64,000 bases of DNA, from contig CAADRB010000016.1 of assembly GCA_900708905.1 (NCBI GenBank), positions 2,160,837 through 2,224,836 on the forward strand, in the 5' to 3' direction. This document shows positions 1-12,400 of this stretch, one piece after another (within the stretch, counting starts at the first letter, position 1; each line of letters begins with the position of its first letter). The position numbers and the translations under genes were made by a program. The stretch comes from Hymenolepis diminuta (Eukaryota > Platyhelminthes > Cestoda > Cyclophyllidea > Hymenolepididae). Under the pieces are notes generated by a model that worked only from the letters and a program-made list of their open reading frames with translations, did no database searches and had not been told where the DNA came from.

Positions 1-529
1 CAATACATTGTGAGAGGGCGCTAGTTTACATCAAATCTAGGTCAATTTAGGGATGTTGGCTACTAAACCTAACAGTTTTGAAACTCTCTAAAACAGAGAA
101 TTTCAAAAGAAACTTACAACAGATTGCTGATGTTGTATTCTCGAATGGGACTAGCTTATTTGATAGTAAAATGTGAAAAATCACCGATCTCACCTTTTTA
201 GTGATTTTTTAAGGCATTCTTTTTCATTGGAAAAATAGAACAGATCCAGAAATAGCTCTGGATTATTTTACAAACTTTCGACTTAGTCCATTCGATAATC
301 GGTTATTGTTTGCATCAAATTACGGGTTGGAAATGGAGGTTAATAGCTTTCAGCCGAAGTGCCATTCATCATATTTGCGGCGGCTTCCTGAATCGATAAA
401 CTTTTTATTTCCTATCTCAAATTTGAGGCATAAATTATGTCCTAGAAAGCTCCCTTTTGTCTGTGAAATGCTTGTTAAAAGTGTGTGAAACAGACTGCCG
501 AAAGACTATCCCTTTCTTTACTAACCCAA

Positions 530-720
530 TTAGGCGTATTTAATTACTTCCCCATTTCCTAACTTTGAGTTGATTGGGGCTGTCAGTTTAGTGGCATGGG
601 GTGGTTGGGAGTTTAACAGGCCCTTATAGTTTGCAGCTTAATACTGTGGACATCATAATTTTCAGTAGGAAGCTCTAATCGTGTGCCATAATACAACCAA
701 ATTTTAATGGAGTAGAAGAA
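530..720 (+). repeat. Dispersed repeat R2, copy 1
   Basis: It matches 17600-17810 in the same orientation, including GGGGCTG-CA-TTTAGTGGCATG and AGCTTAATACTG-GGAC followed by CTCTAAT and AGTAGGAAG. The copies are clearly diverged. There is no coding potential and the type is unknown. Confidence 0.65.
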
Positions 721-1639
721 AAGGAAATGCGAAATAGATTTGCATTGTAAGAAGCTCTAGTTGTCATTGATGCCTCTTCGTATTCAGGTAATTCTTGGCC
801 ACAGATATTTAGTATTGTCTATGTAGGTTAAAAATGATTTTCAAGGCGATGAAGTGAAAATGGCACTGAATGCCAGTTTTCATGAACGAAATATTGCTTT
901 CTATTTTGCTTTCGCTTAAATTTGTTCGAAGGTAGAAAGCATCCTCTTGGAAATGACCAAGGTTAAAGGTACCATCCTTAGGGTTGTAGAATTATTGGCT
1001 AGCAAAAACCAAATGAATTCAAATGTCATGTATTTTAAATAAACGGTACCATCGACCTTGATAAATTATACTCTTTGAAACCAACTGTATCTCTAATTTT
1101 CTGCATATTTAAATTTAGTTAAGGTACATCGTACAGATTAGTTAAGCACTTTTGATGATCATTCTTATAGCAGCACGTTTGTAAAAAGGTTCCCATTACA
1201 CCTGATCTCATAATGCTTCATAAATGAGAAGTCGCTCATTCCTTTATACTAAAATTTATATTTCGATTTTTAAATTTATAATTGAACTTCATCAATTGCA
1301 TTCCATCGGAGTTAGTTAGACGGGGAGTTAGAAGTCTTATTATGGCCAGGTGATTATTTATTTATGTGTTTGAGACAATTTAATGCCTAATTTAGAAATG
1401 CTAATTGGATAAGGTAATTAAAGGGGATATTTAGGTTTGAGAAAACAATTGAATTTTTCAACTTCCTTCCCTACCAATGATTTCCGTTTAACCCTTCATC
1501 ATTTAATTTTGCCTTCTTTGAAGGGATGTTATTATTGCATTCTGATTGTTTTATTCCACTTTAAATACTTGCCTATGACAGGATGAAGAAACTACAATTG
1601 GGGGGAAAGTAAAGAGAAGGTTACCATGATGTTGAAAGT

Positions 1640-1925
1640 AAAGTTAGGATATCAGGAGAGTCTTATTTCATTTGGTTTTCAGGATCGGTTTGGACAGTAT
1701 TTACATAATTCTAGTTCACTTACCAAAATTCAAATTTCATGAATCGTCCCTTGGATTGGGGCAGTATTTTGCCTATGTTTTCCAGCACTTATTTGACCGG
1801 CTGTTTAATCATGATTGTCAGTCTTGCCGCCTCATTTCATTTTTATTCCAAAGGTTAAAAGTAGAATGATCTTACATGATATTCATCAGCTTGCAGTTTT
1901 AAAATGTCAGAGCTAAGATAGCCAA
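1640..1925 (+). repeat. Dispersed repeat R1, copy 1
   Basis: It shares ordered blocks with 7790-8105 and 62195-62460: GGATATCA-GAGTCTTA, a TTGATTT/TTGGTTTT block, GTACAGT-TTTAC, TTCA-GTTCACTT, TATTTGACCGG-TGTTTAATCATGA-TGTC, then GATCTTACATGA. A 65-codon open frame (1672-1869) spans it but is not shared by the other copies. It therefore looks like a non-coding mobile or LTR fragment. Confidence 0.75.
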
Positions 1926-2281
1926 AAAATTCAACTTTTTTCTTCTAATGAACAAAGTAATAAGTTGGTGATGTGGTTAGAAAGGAGACTGGTTACCAGA
2001 ACAACGTCTCGAATAAGTATTTGGACTAAGTAGAAATTAAATGATTTTATTCGATTTTATTAACTAATTTAATGCACATATTTGAGATTATTGAGTAGAA
2101 AAGTTTGTAAATTTCGCTCCCAAAAAAGAGCTTTTCAGGGAATAGATTTGTTTGAAGAACTTGAGGGTGTATCTGAGTTCTGCGGGCATGCAAATTTTTG
2201 TACTAGGAAGGTGAGACAATGCTTTCCAAGGAAGTGAAATATTGATTCCGCGTCATTGACACGACACTTCCACTTCATAAC

Positions 2282-2650
2282 CATGTCAGGTCACGACATG
2301 ACGGGATCAACTACCGTTCGTCGGTTAGTCCGTTGTCTAACTAATCATATTCTGCCTCACTCGAACATCGAAGTTAAATGATTGGTTCAGTCTTTTCCGA
2401 CCAATCACAATCCGGCTAGGGTCACTTCTTATTGTTATAAATAGGATCTTAATTATATCATTAAGGCCAGTCTGGTTAGGAAATTATAATAGTCTTGCCT
2501 AGTTAGCCTCTGTCTTCTCTTTCTTTTTGGGATTTGAACACTTGCAGCATACGTTATATCACTGAGCTGACTATACACTACAATACTTTGCCACCTTTTC
2601 AAATACGAATATCTGCACTCAGATATACACTTATGTTACCACTTATTTCA
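2282..2650 (+). promoter_or_regulatory. Promoter-like block, possible solo LTR
   Basis: A compact core-promoter arrangement: an inverted CCAAT box (ATTGG, 2381-2385), a CCAAT box (2401-2405) and a TATA box, TATAAATA (2436-2443). It starts with an inverted repeat, CATGTC (2282-2287) and GACATG (2295-2300), next to a TCACGACATGACGG block, which is reminiscent of Gypsy-type LTR starts. It lies about 0.8 kb upstream of the first visible PAPSS exon. It may be an LTR promoter or an internal promoter; the sequence alone cannot decide. Confidence 0.35.
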
Positions 2651-3252
2651 TTATCTAGTTCCAAATCTGAAAATGCTGATATTGAAAAATGATTGGAAGC
2701 GTTTGTCAAATAGCTATATTAATGCAGCATTTAGCTGGTATTTGCTGAAATTTAGTAGGGGTTAGTAGGAATCAAACGAACTTAACATAACAAATATCCG
2801 TTTACAAAGTTCTATAGTACTAATTACATCACTTTAATAGGCGGATGTACAGTCGTAAGATTTTAATTTTAGAACTAGGATGGGGGAATTTCATTCATGT
2901 GATTTGGGATTTCAATCTGCCTGCTATTTAGCTCAGCTTAAAGAATTTTTTCGGATATTGTTTGCTAATTCGGGTATATGCTGGGGTTAACCGTCTACAA
3001 CTTTCAAAATTAATATCATGGACTTTCAAGCCCCAGGATGACAGGATTGGGAGATGAAACTAATTAATACGTGTTTTGCAAGGCTTAAAAGTAGTCTGAC
3101 ACTTGAAGTCGTTGTTTGTCTTTATGTTTGTGAAATAGTGAAATCTTCGACATTTTAAAAAATTAATTTCTTTTTGTCAAAAGTTCACAAATCTTAGTAA
3201 GGTTAAAAAGTTCTACTTTAATTATTTAAGTAGATACCAGATTCTCCTTTAG

Positions 3253-3481
3253 AATATCGTGCCAGAATGGAAACTCTTCAACAACATTCGTGAACTCTAT
3301 GTCTCTGAGTCAGAAAAGGAGGCTTTAATGGCAGAAGCAAGGACATATCCACAACTGGAGATAAAAAAAATTGATCTCCAATGGGTTCAAACTCTCGCTG
3401 AAGGTTGGGCATCTCCTCTGCGCGGATTTATGCGCGAAACCGAGTACCTTCAAGCTCTCTTCTTTGGTGGATTAGTTGAAG
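3253..3481 (+). CDS. PAPSS: PAPS synthase exon (start of sulfurylase domain)
   Basis: This encodes the linker and start of the ATP-sulfurylase domain, beginning N-I-V-P-E-W-K-L and containing [19 protein letters not shown]. An in-frame TAG at 3250-3252 forms the AG of the acceptor, which fixes the 5' edge. For the 3' edge a GT donor (at 3486) would put the next exon out of frame. The only choice giving the needed phase 1 is AG|GCAAGT after 3481, a GC donor. The join then reads [16 protein letters not shown]. Confidence 0.92.
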
Positions 3482-6400
3482 GCAAGTGATACCTATGTCT
3501 TAATCGGTTCATTATTACTGTTACTTTCAATAGCGAAAATCCTTGCATATTTCAGTTATGGGAATGAATCCGAATAAGGGAAACAGCAAGTCAATTAAAA
3601 CGAGTTAGAGCTAAGGAGATAAATTGGGAATGAAATTAGAACATCACATATCTTTATTTGAATTTCAGAATATTGAGTTACTCATGTTTTCAAAGGGAAA
3701 GGTGTTCATATTTGTGGTCTCCTAAGGTTCACCCTCCATCACTTATCTCTCAGGTTCAGGGATGAGATGTTGTTCACTATTTTTTAAGCCTGTTGACCAG
3801 CTGATCTATTTCCATGGTTGATCATGCCACCTCGATTCAATTGCACATTTTTGTAGCTAGGATCAAGTGTATGAGACGAGCGGTTTAGCAAAGTTCAGGA
3901 CATTACGCTCGAGGTGAACTCTAACTTGTGTAGTATTGTATCGAAAATATCTGGTTCATACTTACAGTTAATTTCATTTTTAAAGCTACTGAAAACAATT
4001 CAGTAATTTTTTTTATTGCGAGTCCTTACTGTTGACTATGATTGTCAATATATTTTACCGTAAATTCGCAATAAGAGTTGTTTGGGTATCAACTTTTTAT
4101 TATCCGACTCGCAGCAGTAATTTTGAAGTTAACTATCTGTCACTCTGAATATGGATAACACCGATGATAATTGCTCATTTATTATTAATATTACCCATGG
4201 CAATGCAAAAAACTTTACGAGTTTAAATCACGCGATTTCATCTGAACGCACGAAATAGTAAATAGCCTAGTAGGGGGTGAATAGTGGGGAGGGGCGTCGA
4301 ATGGGAGTATTTAATGAAGCTAGGATATCAAGAGTCTTGTATGAATTCCGAAAGCACTTTTTCAAATGGGATGCACTCCTATTAATAATATCTCTATTTC
4401 CTTGAATTTCTGGGTGAGTTCATGTTCTAGTAAAGTCAACTCGAACATTTAATTATTATGTCAGTTGGGCAAGTAATTACATAGATTTAAGGTCACACAT
4501 TTAGGGAAAAGTATGATGGAAATTCGGCTTCCGCAATTGTTTTTCTCTTGCTCATTACCCAGATCAAAACGCGAATATATATTATAGAAATTTTTGCATC
4601 ATTTTGAGCGTAGGTTACCCATCAGCTTCCCTATGCTTCAGTAATGAATAGAGCATTTCGATGGAGGATAATTTGACCATCCCATCAAAAATTGATTCAC
4701 TTAATCAAAGGGGCGTGGAGTATACAGCATTTACTGAGGAATTGAGAAAGTGATACTTGAACTTAAAATCAAGATTTCTTTGCGAATTGAATTTAAATTA
4801 ATGTCTTTTATCTTAAAATAGCTTGTTTGGTTGGAGTTCAGCTTTGATGTAGAATCGGTGAAAGTCGGCGGTAAAATAGGGTTTTCAAGAGTGAATATTT
4901 GCCTCCGTTTCGTAATTCCGCTTTTCTATTGAACGAAGAATGCGTACACTAGAAATCGATCATAGTTAAATGGTGGAGTGGCAGCGCCACCCCAGGTATT
5001 GTTTTTCTGCGATCGTTGTTATACATAGTACCGTTGTATGGCGTTATTCTACCACAAAGTCCTCTGAGGCTAAATTTGTGGGGGTAGCCACTAGAGCTGA
5101 TAGTTGACAACAGCAATCGACAGGTCTAAAAGCAGAACAGAGGAATTGTGTAGACCAAAGTTTTATTGAGGAACCACGATGGAGATTAGGGGGGCAGTAA
5201 GATAGTGAGTGAAGGGAGAGGCAGAGAAGTTTAAGAGTTGGTAACTGTTTGGCTCCACCATATTTGTATAAAAGAGGTATTCATGTAGTTTCAAGTGAAA
5301 AGAGTGGAAGTAGATTAAACAGATGGAAATGGTTTTGGACATAGGTGTGGGGAATTGAGGTCACTGCATGGTTAAGTTGTGCTCATTCGAGGTCCACTTT
5401 ATTATCTTATCCCGCTAATTAAAATGAACAACTTAAGTATGCACTAGATCATCAGATGAATTTTAACTAAATACAGGATGCCTAATGTAGTCTACTTTCT
5501 ATACAAAATTATATATATTTCATTTAACCATGGAATATCGTTTCAATATTCAAATATCCAGTGGTGGATCCCTAGATCCATGATCGGTTTTCTAAGACTT
5601 CTTGGCGTCTAGCTATGACTTTGTGTAGGTTTTCCTTTTGGTTCTCCATGGTGTCTGATGGCTCAAAAGAAGCTTGGGGGAAAGAGAATTGGGGAGACTT
5701 TTCATAGCAGTTTAAAAGTGAAATCTTTGTTAAGACTTGAGTGCGTGATTTTCCATAGGGATGTGCTGATGTAGCTTTTCAATTGTCATGGCTCCCCGAG
5801 ACCGTAATCCTAAGGTTAGTCTTCTCACTGTGTTAAGGAGGACCTAAACTCTCTCATTATCAGATGTCCTTAATACTATCCTTAATATTTTATTTTAAAT
5901 CATATCCTCAAAACCGACCGGGCCTTACATATATGGACGTGAGTTTAAATTTGAGAGTGTTCATTAACCTTCCAATTCCGGTTTGAACGCACCGGCAGTC
6001 TTTTAAAATGTGCTTTACAAATGCGAAACTGAACTGTGTACAAAATATATATTACGCTTCTTAAAAACACTGTTTTCTCTGGGACTAGAAACTTAGTTGC
6101 GTTAAAGACCTTTTTTGATTATAAGCTATAGCGTGTAGTTTCGACTCTTTATACAATAGTCAAATGGTAATGTTGCTAGTGTTATTCAGTTCAATCTAAC
6201 CATGAACTGGTGTTAATACAATAAGACCAAGAAGAAGGTGAGTGCTAGATCAATGAAATGAATATTTAGATATTAAATTCCGGATTTTTTAAAATATGTG
6301 TGACAGAGTTCATCCAACTGTCTTTCAGATCATGAGCGGAGATTTGAGGGCGTTCGAGAATATCGTCTGGAACGATGGACTTGACTAACTTCGTTTGAGT

Positions 6401-9400
6401 CCATTCCAATTGCGTGAAAAATAGAAGGAGCTAGGGATAAGGAATTGGGTTTACCATTAAGTCAGATGCTACAAGATCGATGCTTATTGACGTACACTCA
6501 GTGACGTGATCGGTCAGCCGTACTGATTAAGCACAGTCAACAAGATGAGTGTTGGAATGTGATCTTCTTATCTTCTCTCTATCCAAATGAAATGTTATTA
6601 AAGCATTTCAAAATGCTCGTAAAAGTGCTGATTCCTGTTTAAACTCATCTATCTTTCACTTTGCAAAATATCTTCACCCTTTTAATGTTTAATTCATTTA
6701 ATTCTCCTATAAATGGGCAATGAACTTTACAAAATAAGTCGGGCTTCCTAAACACTTTATCTCCTCCTTTGGGTCTTTTGGAACTATGTGAGTAGAAATT
6801 TAGCTGAGGCGGTGGCTTTTCTTGATCTTGGTCTTGTGTTGGCTCTATACAATCGTGAAATGGCAATGTTGCTAGTGTTATTTGCTTTAATTTAACAAAA
6901 TAATGGCGTTATCACGATAAGAGCGTTAAATAAAAATAATTAAAATTCAGAAATAGCAATCTTTTGGAAATCGAGTCCGCTTTTTTAAAACTAATCCATT
7001 TCTGTTTATGTTTTGTTTAGAACATCGCATATATAACAATCTCACGATTCCAATAGTCCTTCCAGTTTCGGAGGAAGACAGGAATCAATTGTCAGCAGAC
7101 ATTAAACACATCACTCTGACGTACCAACACAAAGTGATTGCTGTTCTTCAAAATATTGAATTCTATCCTCACAGAAAGGTACTGCTCTTGTTAATCATTG
7201 AGTGACGGACGCGTTGAATACGATTCTGACTTCCTTTTCCTTTACAGGAGGAAAGATGCAGTCGAATCTTTGGGATTTGTGATCGAGGTCATCCAACGAT
7301 CGATCAGATCATGTCATCTGGTGATTGGTTGGTGGGTGGTGACTTGAAAGTGTTCGAGAAAATAGTCTGGAATGATGGACTCGACCAATTCCGCTTGAGT
7401 CCACTCCAATTGCGCGAGAAATACAAGGAGCTTGGGGTAAGAAAATGGGTTTACTATTCTAATATTGATCGAATTTCACACCTAAGCCAGAGGTCACTAG
7501 GGAGTATTTTGGTGACAGATAACTACACTTGTTAATTTCAGCGAACAAAAAAGGAGGGTAGAATGCGAAGTTCCCGTTAGGTGAATTCCAGAATACCTTC
7601 CCTCTACTAAAGTCAAACTTTGTTAACACTCTTTAATTGGCTTGGGTAGTTTTCATTATTCTACTGCGACTGCAATGGTATCTGTTGATCGTCAACCAAG
7701 TAATAACCCGGAGCATGGCATTTTTTCCAATTTTTCTCTATGAGAGAGTAACTGAAATAGAGTAAAATTAATTTTCCTAAATCATAAAGAGGAGACGACC
7801 GATATGATGTTGATATCAAGTAGTCTTACTTCATTTGATTTTTGGAATCGAATTGTACAATATTTGCTGAATCGGTAGCTCACGTTCCAAAATTAAAGAA
7901 TTTCACAGTACGTTAACTGCATTACTGAGCGAATTCTTGTCCAGGAATTCAGTGTCTATTGACAGGTTGTGTAATCATTATGGTCGATCTTGGTACTTCA
8001 CGTCATTTATTATTCAAAAGACTGAGAAAGTAGGTTGATCTTATATGATACTTAGCGAATTTCATGATATTAACATAGCAGAGCTGAGATAACTAAAATT
8101 TTTAACTTGACAGAACTCGATAGATACTTTTAATTCAAGAGGAACGAGACCAAATTATATACCAATTTTCATTTTCCATCTTCCTTTCTTTTATTATCGC
8201 GCGATTTTGAGTTGTTTTTGAATTTTGACTGTCCATCTCCACAAGTATATTTATTATTCTTATAAGTAGACAATACCTATTTCTTTGTAGCCTCTTCTAC
8301 CAGTGACATAAAAGATTCTGTATTTAAGAAAAACTGAGAATGACAGTTACAGTGTCTGCTTTTTCATAGTTCTAATTACAGTTTTTCCTCCTTTGCCTTT
8401 GGTTGAATTAACTATTGAAACAGACAAAATACATGCATTCATGATTCATTAGAAGAAAATATCTTAATTTTTGGGGACTTGTAAAGTTCAAACGTTGAAG
8501 CTTTGCAATGGTGAGGGTGAACATCTATAAAGTGAAAGGTTACCATATTGATGCTCATCGACACACTTAGTGATGTGTGTGGCGACCAACGCTTGTTAAT
8601 TCAGGTCAGCATCATCGGAACAGCTCTAGATTGCCTTCCCTTCGACTCTTTAATGAGCTTATTAGATTTATCCAAGCCGTTCTGTAGTTTTAACCCAATA
8701 TCATAATCACGTATAGTTTACCTGAAGACAATAATTACTTATTTGAGCGATATTCCATGTTGCTTTAAAGCCTACAGTCAGGGGATTTCTTTTTTCATCC
8801 CTTTAGTCCTTATCTGCCCTTTATTCTTTTCCTCAAGTAGTCAAATGACGCTTAGGCGGGGCATTTTACTGCCCCTTCTACTTAACTTAATGCATTTTCT
8901 CATGACTACCTAGATCCTAGGCAAGCTCTAATAACATTAAAGTGCAAAAATGTCATCATGAATATTTTATTTTTAGTACTGGGGAAAGGTTTGGATTATA
9001 TATGTCAAGAAATGAAATAATCAGTGTAGCATCTCAGTTGTGTTTTTTTTTAAATAACAGATTGAATCTATGCGGTTCTGAAATTGGGAAGACTGAGAAG
9101 AATGGTTCCCTTAATTTTCGTCCTTCAAGTTATGAGTTAAGCTCGCACCTCTGGGTATTTTCGGAGACTTCATAATTACTTCAGATGACACAGGATGAAA
9201 GTTGGTCAGAGAGCTGGCAATTCTGACCAGAGTTGTTCGGTATTTTTGTTTTAAACAAGTTCGAGTCGAACTTTTCACCACCCATTATTCATTATACAAT
9301 TTAAAAAATATTTATCCTGCACATAATTGAAAAGCTACTTCTTCATTCTATATATTTCTTAAAAAGCTGAGTTAAAATTTTTTAATAATTGGAAAGTTTG

Positions 9401-12400
9401 ATGGGGTTGAAAATTTTTCTCATTTGTTTTCTTCTTGAGAAAACCGATTTTACAACTTTATTAACCAGTAACTTGCGGCAAGTCGAATTTTTGGCAAGCA
9501 AAAATTTTCAGCTTCAAATTCTGCCAAAATATTGTTTGTGCTTATCTACTTGTATCTTCTTTCATATTTTTAGACGCGTATAAATGTCTTAGCAGTGTTT
9601 AAGTTCGAAATTCGCTCATATCCTTTTCAGAGCAAATAAGGGAGTATTATTTAAATTCTTATACAGTTTTTACCAAGAAATTCTCTAATTAGCTTTCAAA
9701 ATGGCCACAAATCTCAACGACTCTGCAGTTTAGCACATTTTAACTAACATACAAATTTTATGAATACCTAACAACAAATTGTTGATTTTATTTTTCTTGG
9801 ATAAAAAGTGTCCGTTTTCATCCAGCACTTCTCCGTGAGAGTTGCTTATCCATATTTTTGTGTGTTGGATCCGCCCTGAATCTTCCCCGAGGTCTTCTGG
9901 AGCAACGGTTTGGTCGATGATTGCGCTGAGTCTCCGGAGTTTCGAAATGCCAAGGCGGAAGGAGGTCACATGCATCGGATTGATATGCATTGTATCCGTC
10001 TTCTGTTCCGAAGATACGGTTGAGTACCGAGAATAGTGATGCTTGTGATAGCGTACACACATTTGAACACCAATATGAAGCATCTCCGTCCTGTATCTCA
10101 ACTGTAAAGAATCTCTTCCACTGTATCCTGCCTTTGTGACACGGGTTGTCTCTTTACATTGTCAACAAGTTGCTCATAGAGACCATTGAGGTTAGGCGGA
10201 GAGCGTAAAAAGGAGATATTTAGACCACCACAAAAGTCCTCGAACCGAGTAGAAGAGAACCAGATGACATTACTGGACATTCTAGTACGTCCTGATTGGC
10301 GAATACCTAACGGAGGCTGTTAAGGACGATGCTGGTTGTGGCAGACTTCATCGGAATAACTTCAGGTCAGTGAATATGAATCCACCGGGATAAGATAAGA
10401 GGTTCTTTGGATAAGTCCAACAAGACTAAGATTAACGTGAGACCAAGACCAAGTTAGGGAGCACGTGAGATGCTGATGATAAGAAAGTGCAGACTTACCT
10501 GCATTTTGTACAACCACTTTTGATGCTGTTCTATGTGCTAGGGAAACAGATTTGGCAAGATCGATTTCCTTGGGTTACTTGCATTTATCATCCATCGATG
10601 TCAATTGCTTAGGAGAGAAAACAACCTTTGATTTGGCTCCAATGCGACCGCACTGACCAAGACATTTCGGAGAGTTGATCGTGGTGGACAATGTATGAGT
10701 TCTGGAGGAGGCAAAAATTTAGCAACTCTCTATGTCCCTTTAGGCGGTATATTTGATTTATCTGGTGTAGACAGGATTTCGGATTGATTGTTACATGGGC
10801 ACGGTGAACTCGGAGACAAGTCGTGCTGGAAGATTCCATAGGGTGTGAGATTCGCTGCTTTTACACTATCTGGCTGGCGGGTGCAACTTTATGTCATTGG
10901 CTGCCCGAACTAGAACTGAAGTGAGAGACACTTTTGAAGAGCCAGGCACAACCGGTGATTGAATGTAATTTTGGAGAATTTGAATTTGGAGAAGCATTGG
11001 TTTCAGGCGTATTAGAAGCATCAACAGATATTTAAGCCTCATTTTTCGGCACTGCTGAAATCGTCAGAGATGGAAAAGAATATGTGTTTGCCACTTGTTA
11101 TAATCTAATTTGCCTCCCAAAATAGCCACAAGTCGCATAACTCAATAATAACATGTAATCGCTCTAATGATAATGATACCCCAAAATTATGCAAGGCAAC
11201 GACATTGCAACTCAGCACATTTTAACAAATATGTAAATTTTGTGAGCAATTAACAACAAATTGTTTGTTTTATTTTTCTTGTATGAGATTTATTCATTTT
11301 TATTCAACAGATTCAAATTGAAAATATTTAAAATATACTAATGAAATCCTTTTTACCGCTATAAATTGCAAATGAATAGAATCTCGTGAGGTCGAGAAAG
11401 AATCACAAAATCGAGCTGAACAGTTTTGTTATTCCCAATGCATTGTCTATCACTTTTCCTGCTCCATTTTTTAAACCTTCAGCTGAAGAATCTTTTCATA
11501 AAGTTTAAGCACATTTGACTTTGGGAAATTTAAATAAGTTATTCGAATAACATTTGCCCACACAGCAATACATTGAGAAAATTAGCGCGGGCTATCAAAT
11601 CAGTGTTTAATTATTTAATATACTTAAATTATTAATGTCAGTGGCTAAGAACTGATGGAAGAACACTCATATCAAGGATAAGTGTTAGATGGAGAAATTC
11701 GAGGAGTCTAAAGTGATAGGTTTGGGAGGATACAAAAAAAGGTACCTCGGCAAAAAAAGGTACTTAGGTACTCCAGAGCGCCAAATTGTGTTTAAATAAT
11801 TGTTGAACGGTAAAGGGGATGTTACTCTTTCTCTGTTTACTGTTTTCTGTTCTGGTCTCTTTCTCAGAATAAAGTGTATATCTGAAAAAGTGATATGATG
11901 GCGTTTTAAATTAAATTTGACCTCCCGAACCGCGATTATCAAACTCTATTTTTCCCTTCTAGGCGCTAAATTCTTTAATTCAATTTTATTGATTTCAAAT
12001 ATTATTTCCGCAGCAACTTATAAAACACCGATCGTATATTTTAGCGCCATGGATTTATCGTCGCGGAGATAACGTCGCTGACTGCCGGTCAGTTAAACAT
12101 AAAATGGATAAATTTAGCGCTATTTTTCTGGCAGTAAATCGAGGAAACCTTCGCTCTGGAACAATATTTTAGGTCCGCTATATGTTGGTGTCGTAATGGT
12201 TAACTGTAGGACTGTTTCTCAATCTAATAACTAACAATTTACTTCAGTCTGAGTTAAATTTTGATTCCAAGGACATTTGCACTTTTTATATTAGTCCTTG
12301 GAATTTTGTCAGTGCTAATCATTTGCTGTAGACTAAATATATCTGAGATAATATAATATAATGTAATCATTAAATTTATAATTTAGTTGAATTCGGGAAA

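Larger units (their letters stand above)
1..3252 (+). other. Intron or upstream sequence of PAPSS, repeat-rich
   Basis: No APS-kinase exon is visible. It contains one copy each of repeats R2 (530-720) and R1 (1640-1925) and a promoter-like or LTR-like block (2282-2650). The rest shows nothing I can name. Confidence 0.6.
3482..7020 (+). other. PAPSS: Intron 1: GC-AG type, repeat-filled
   Basis: A 3539 bp intron bounded by AG|GCAAGT and TTTAG. It contains an R3 repeat copy (5100-5470), an R4 copy (about 5600-5680), a fragment of repeat R1 (about 4310-4345) and the pseudo-exon at 6294-6436. No other coding segment is recognisable. Confidence 0.75.

Noticed and set aside
1672..1869. 65-codon plus-strand frame
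   Set aside because: It lies within repeat R1 and the frame is not preserved in the other two copies.
1..3252. Search for APS-kinase exons of PAPS synthase
   Set aside because: No GxxxxGKT/S P-loop or other kinase motif appears in any forward frame, so the N-terminal half must lie left of the window.
9730..10101. 123-codon minus-strand frame as a standalone protein
   Set aside because: It overlaps the Gypsy relic and runs into the flanking direct repeat. It is one of three shifted frames of the decayed pol and not a gene.
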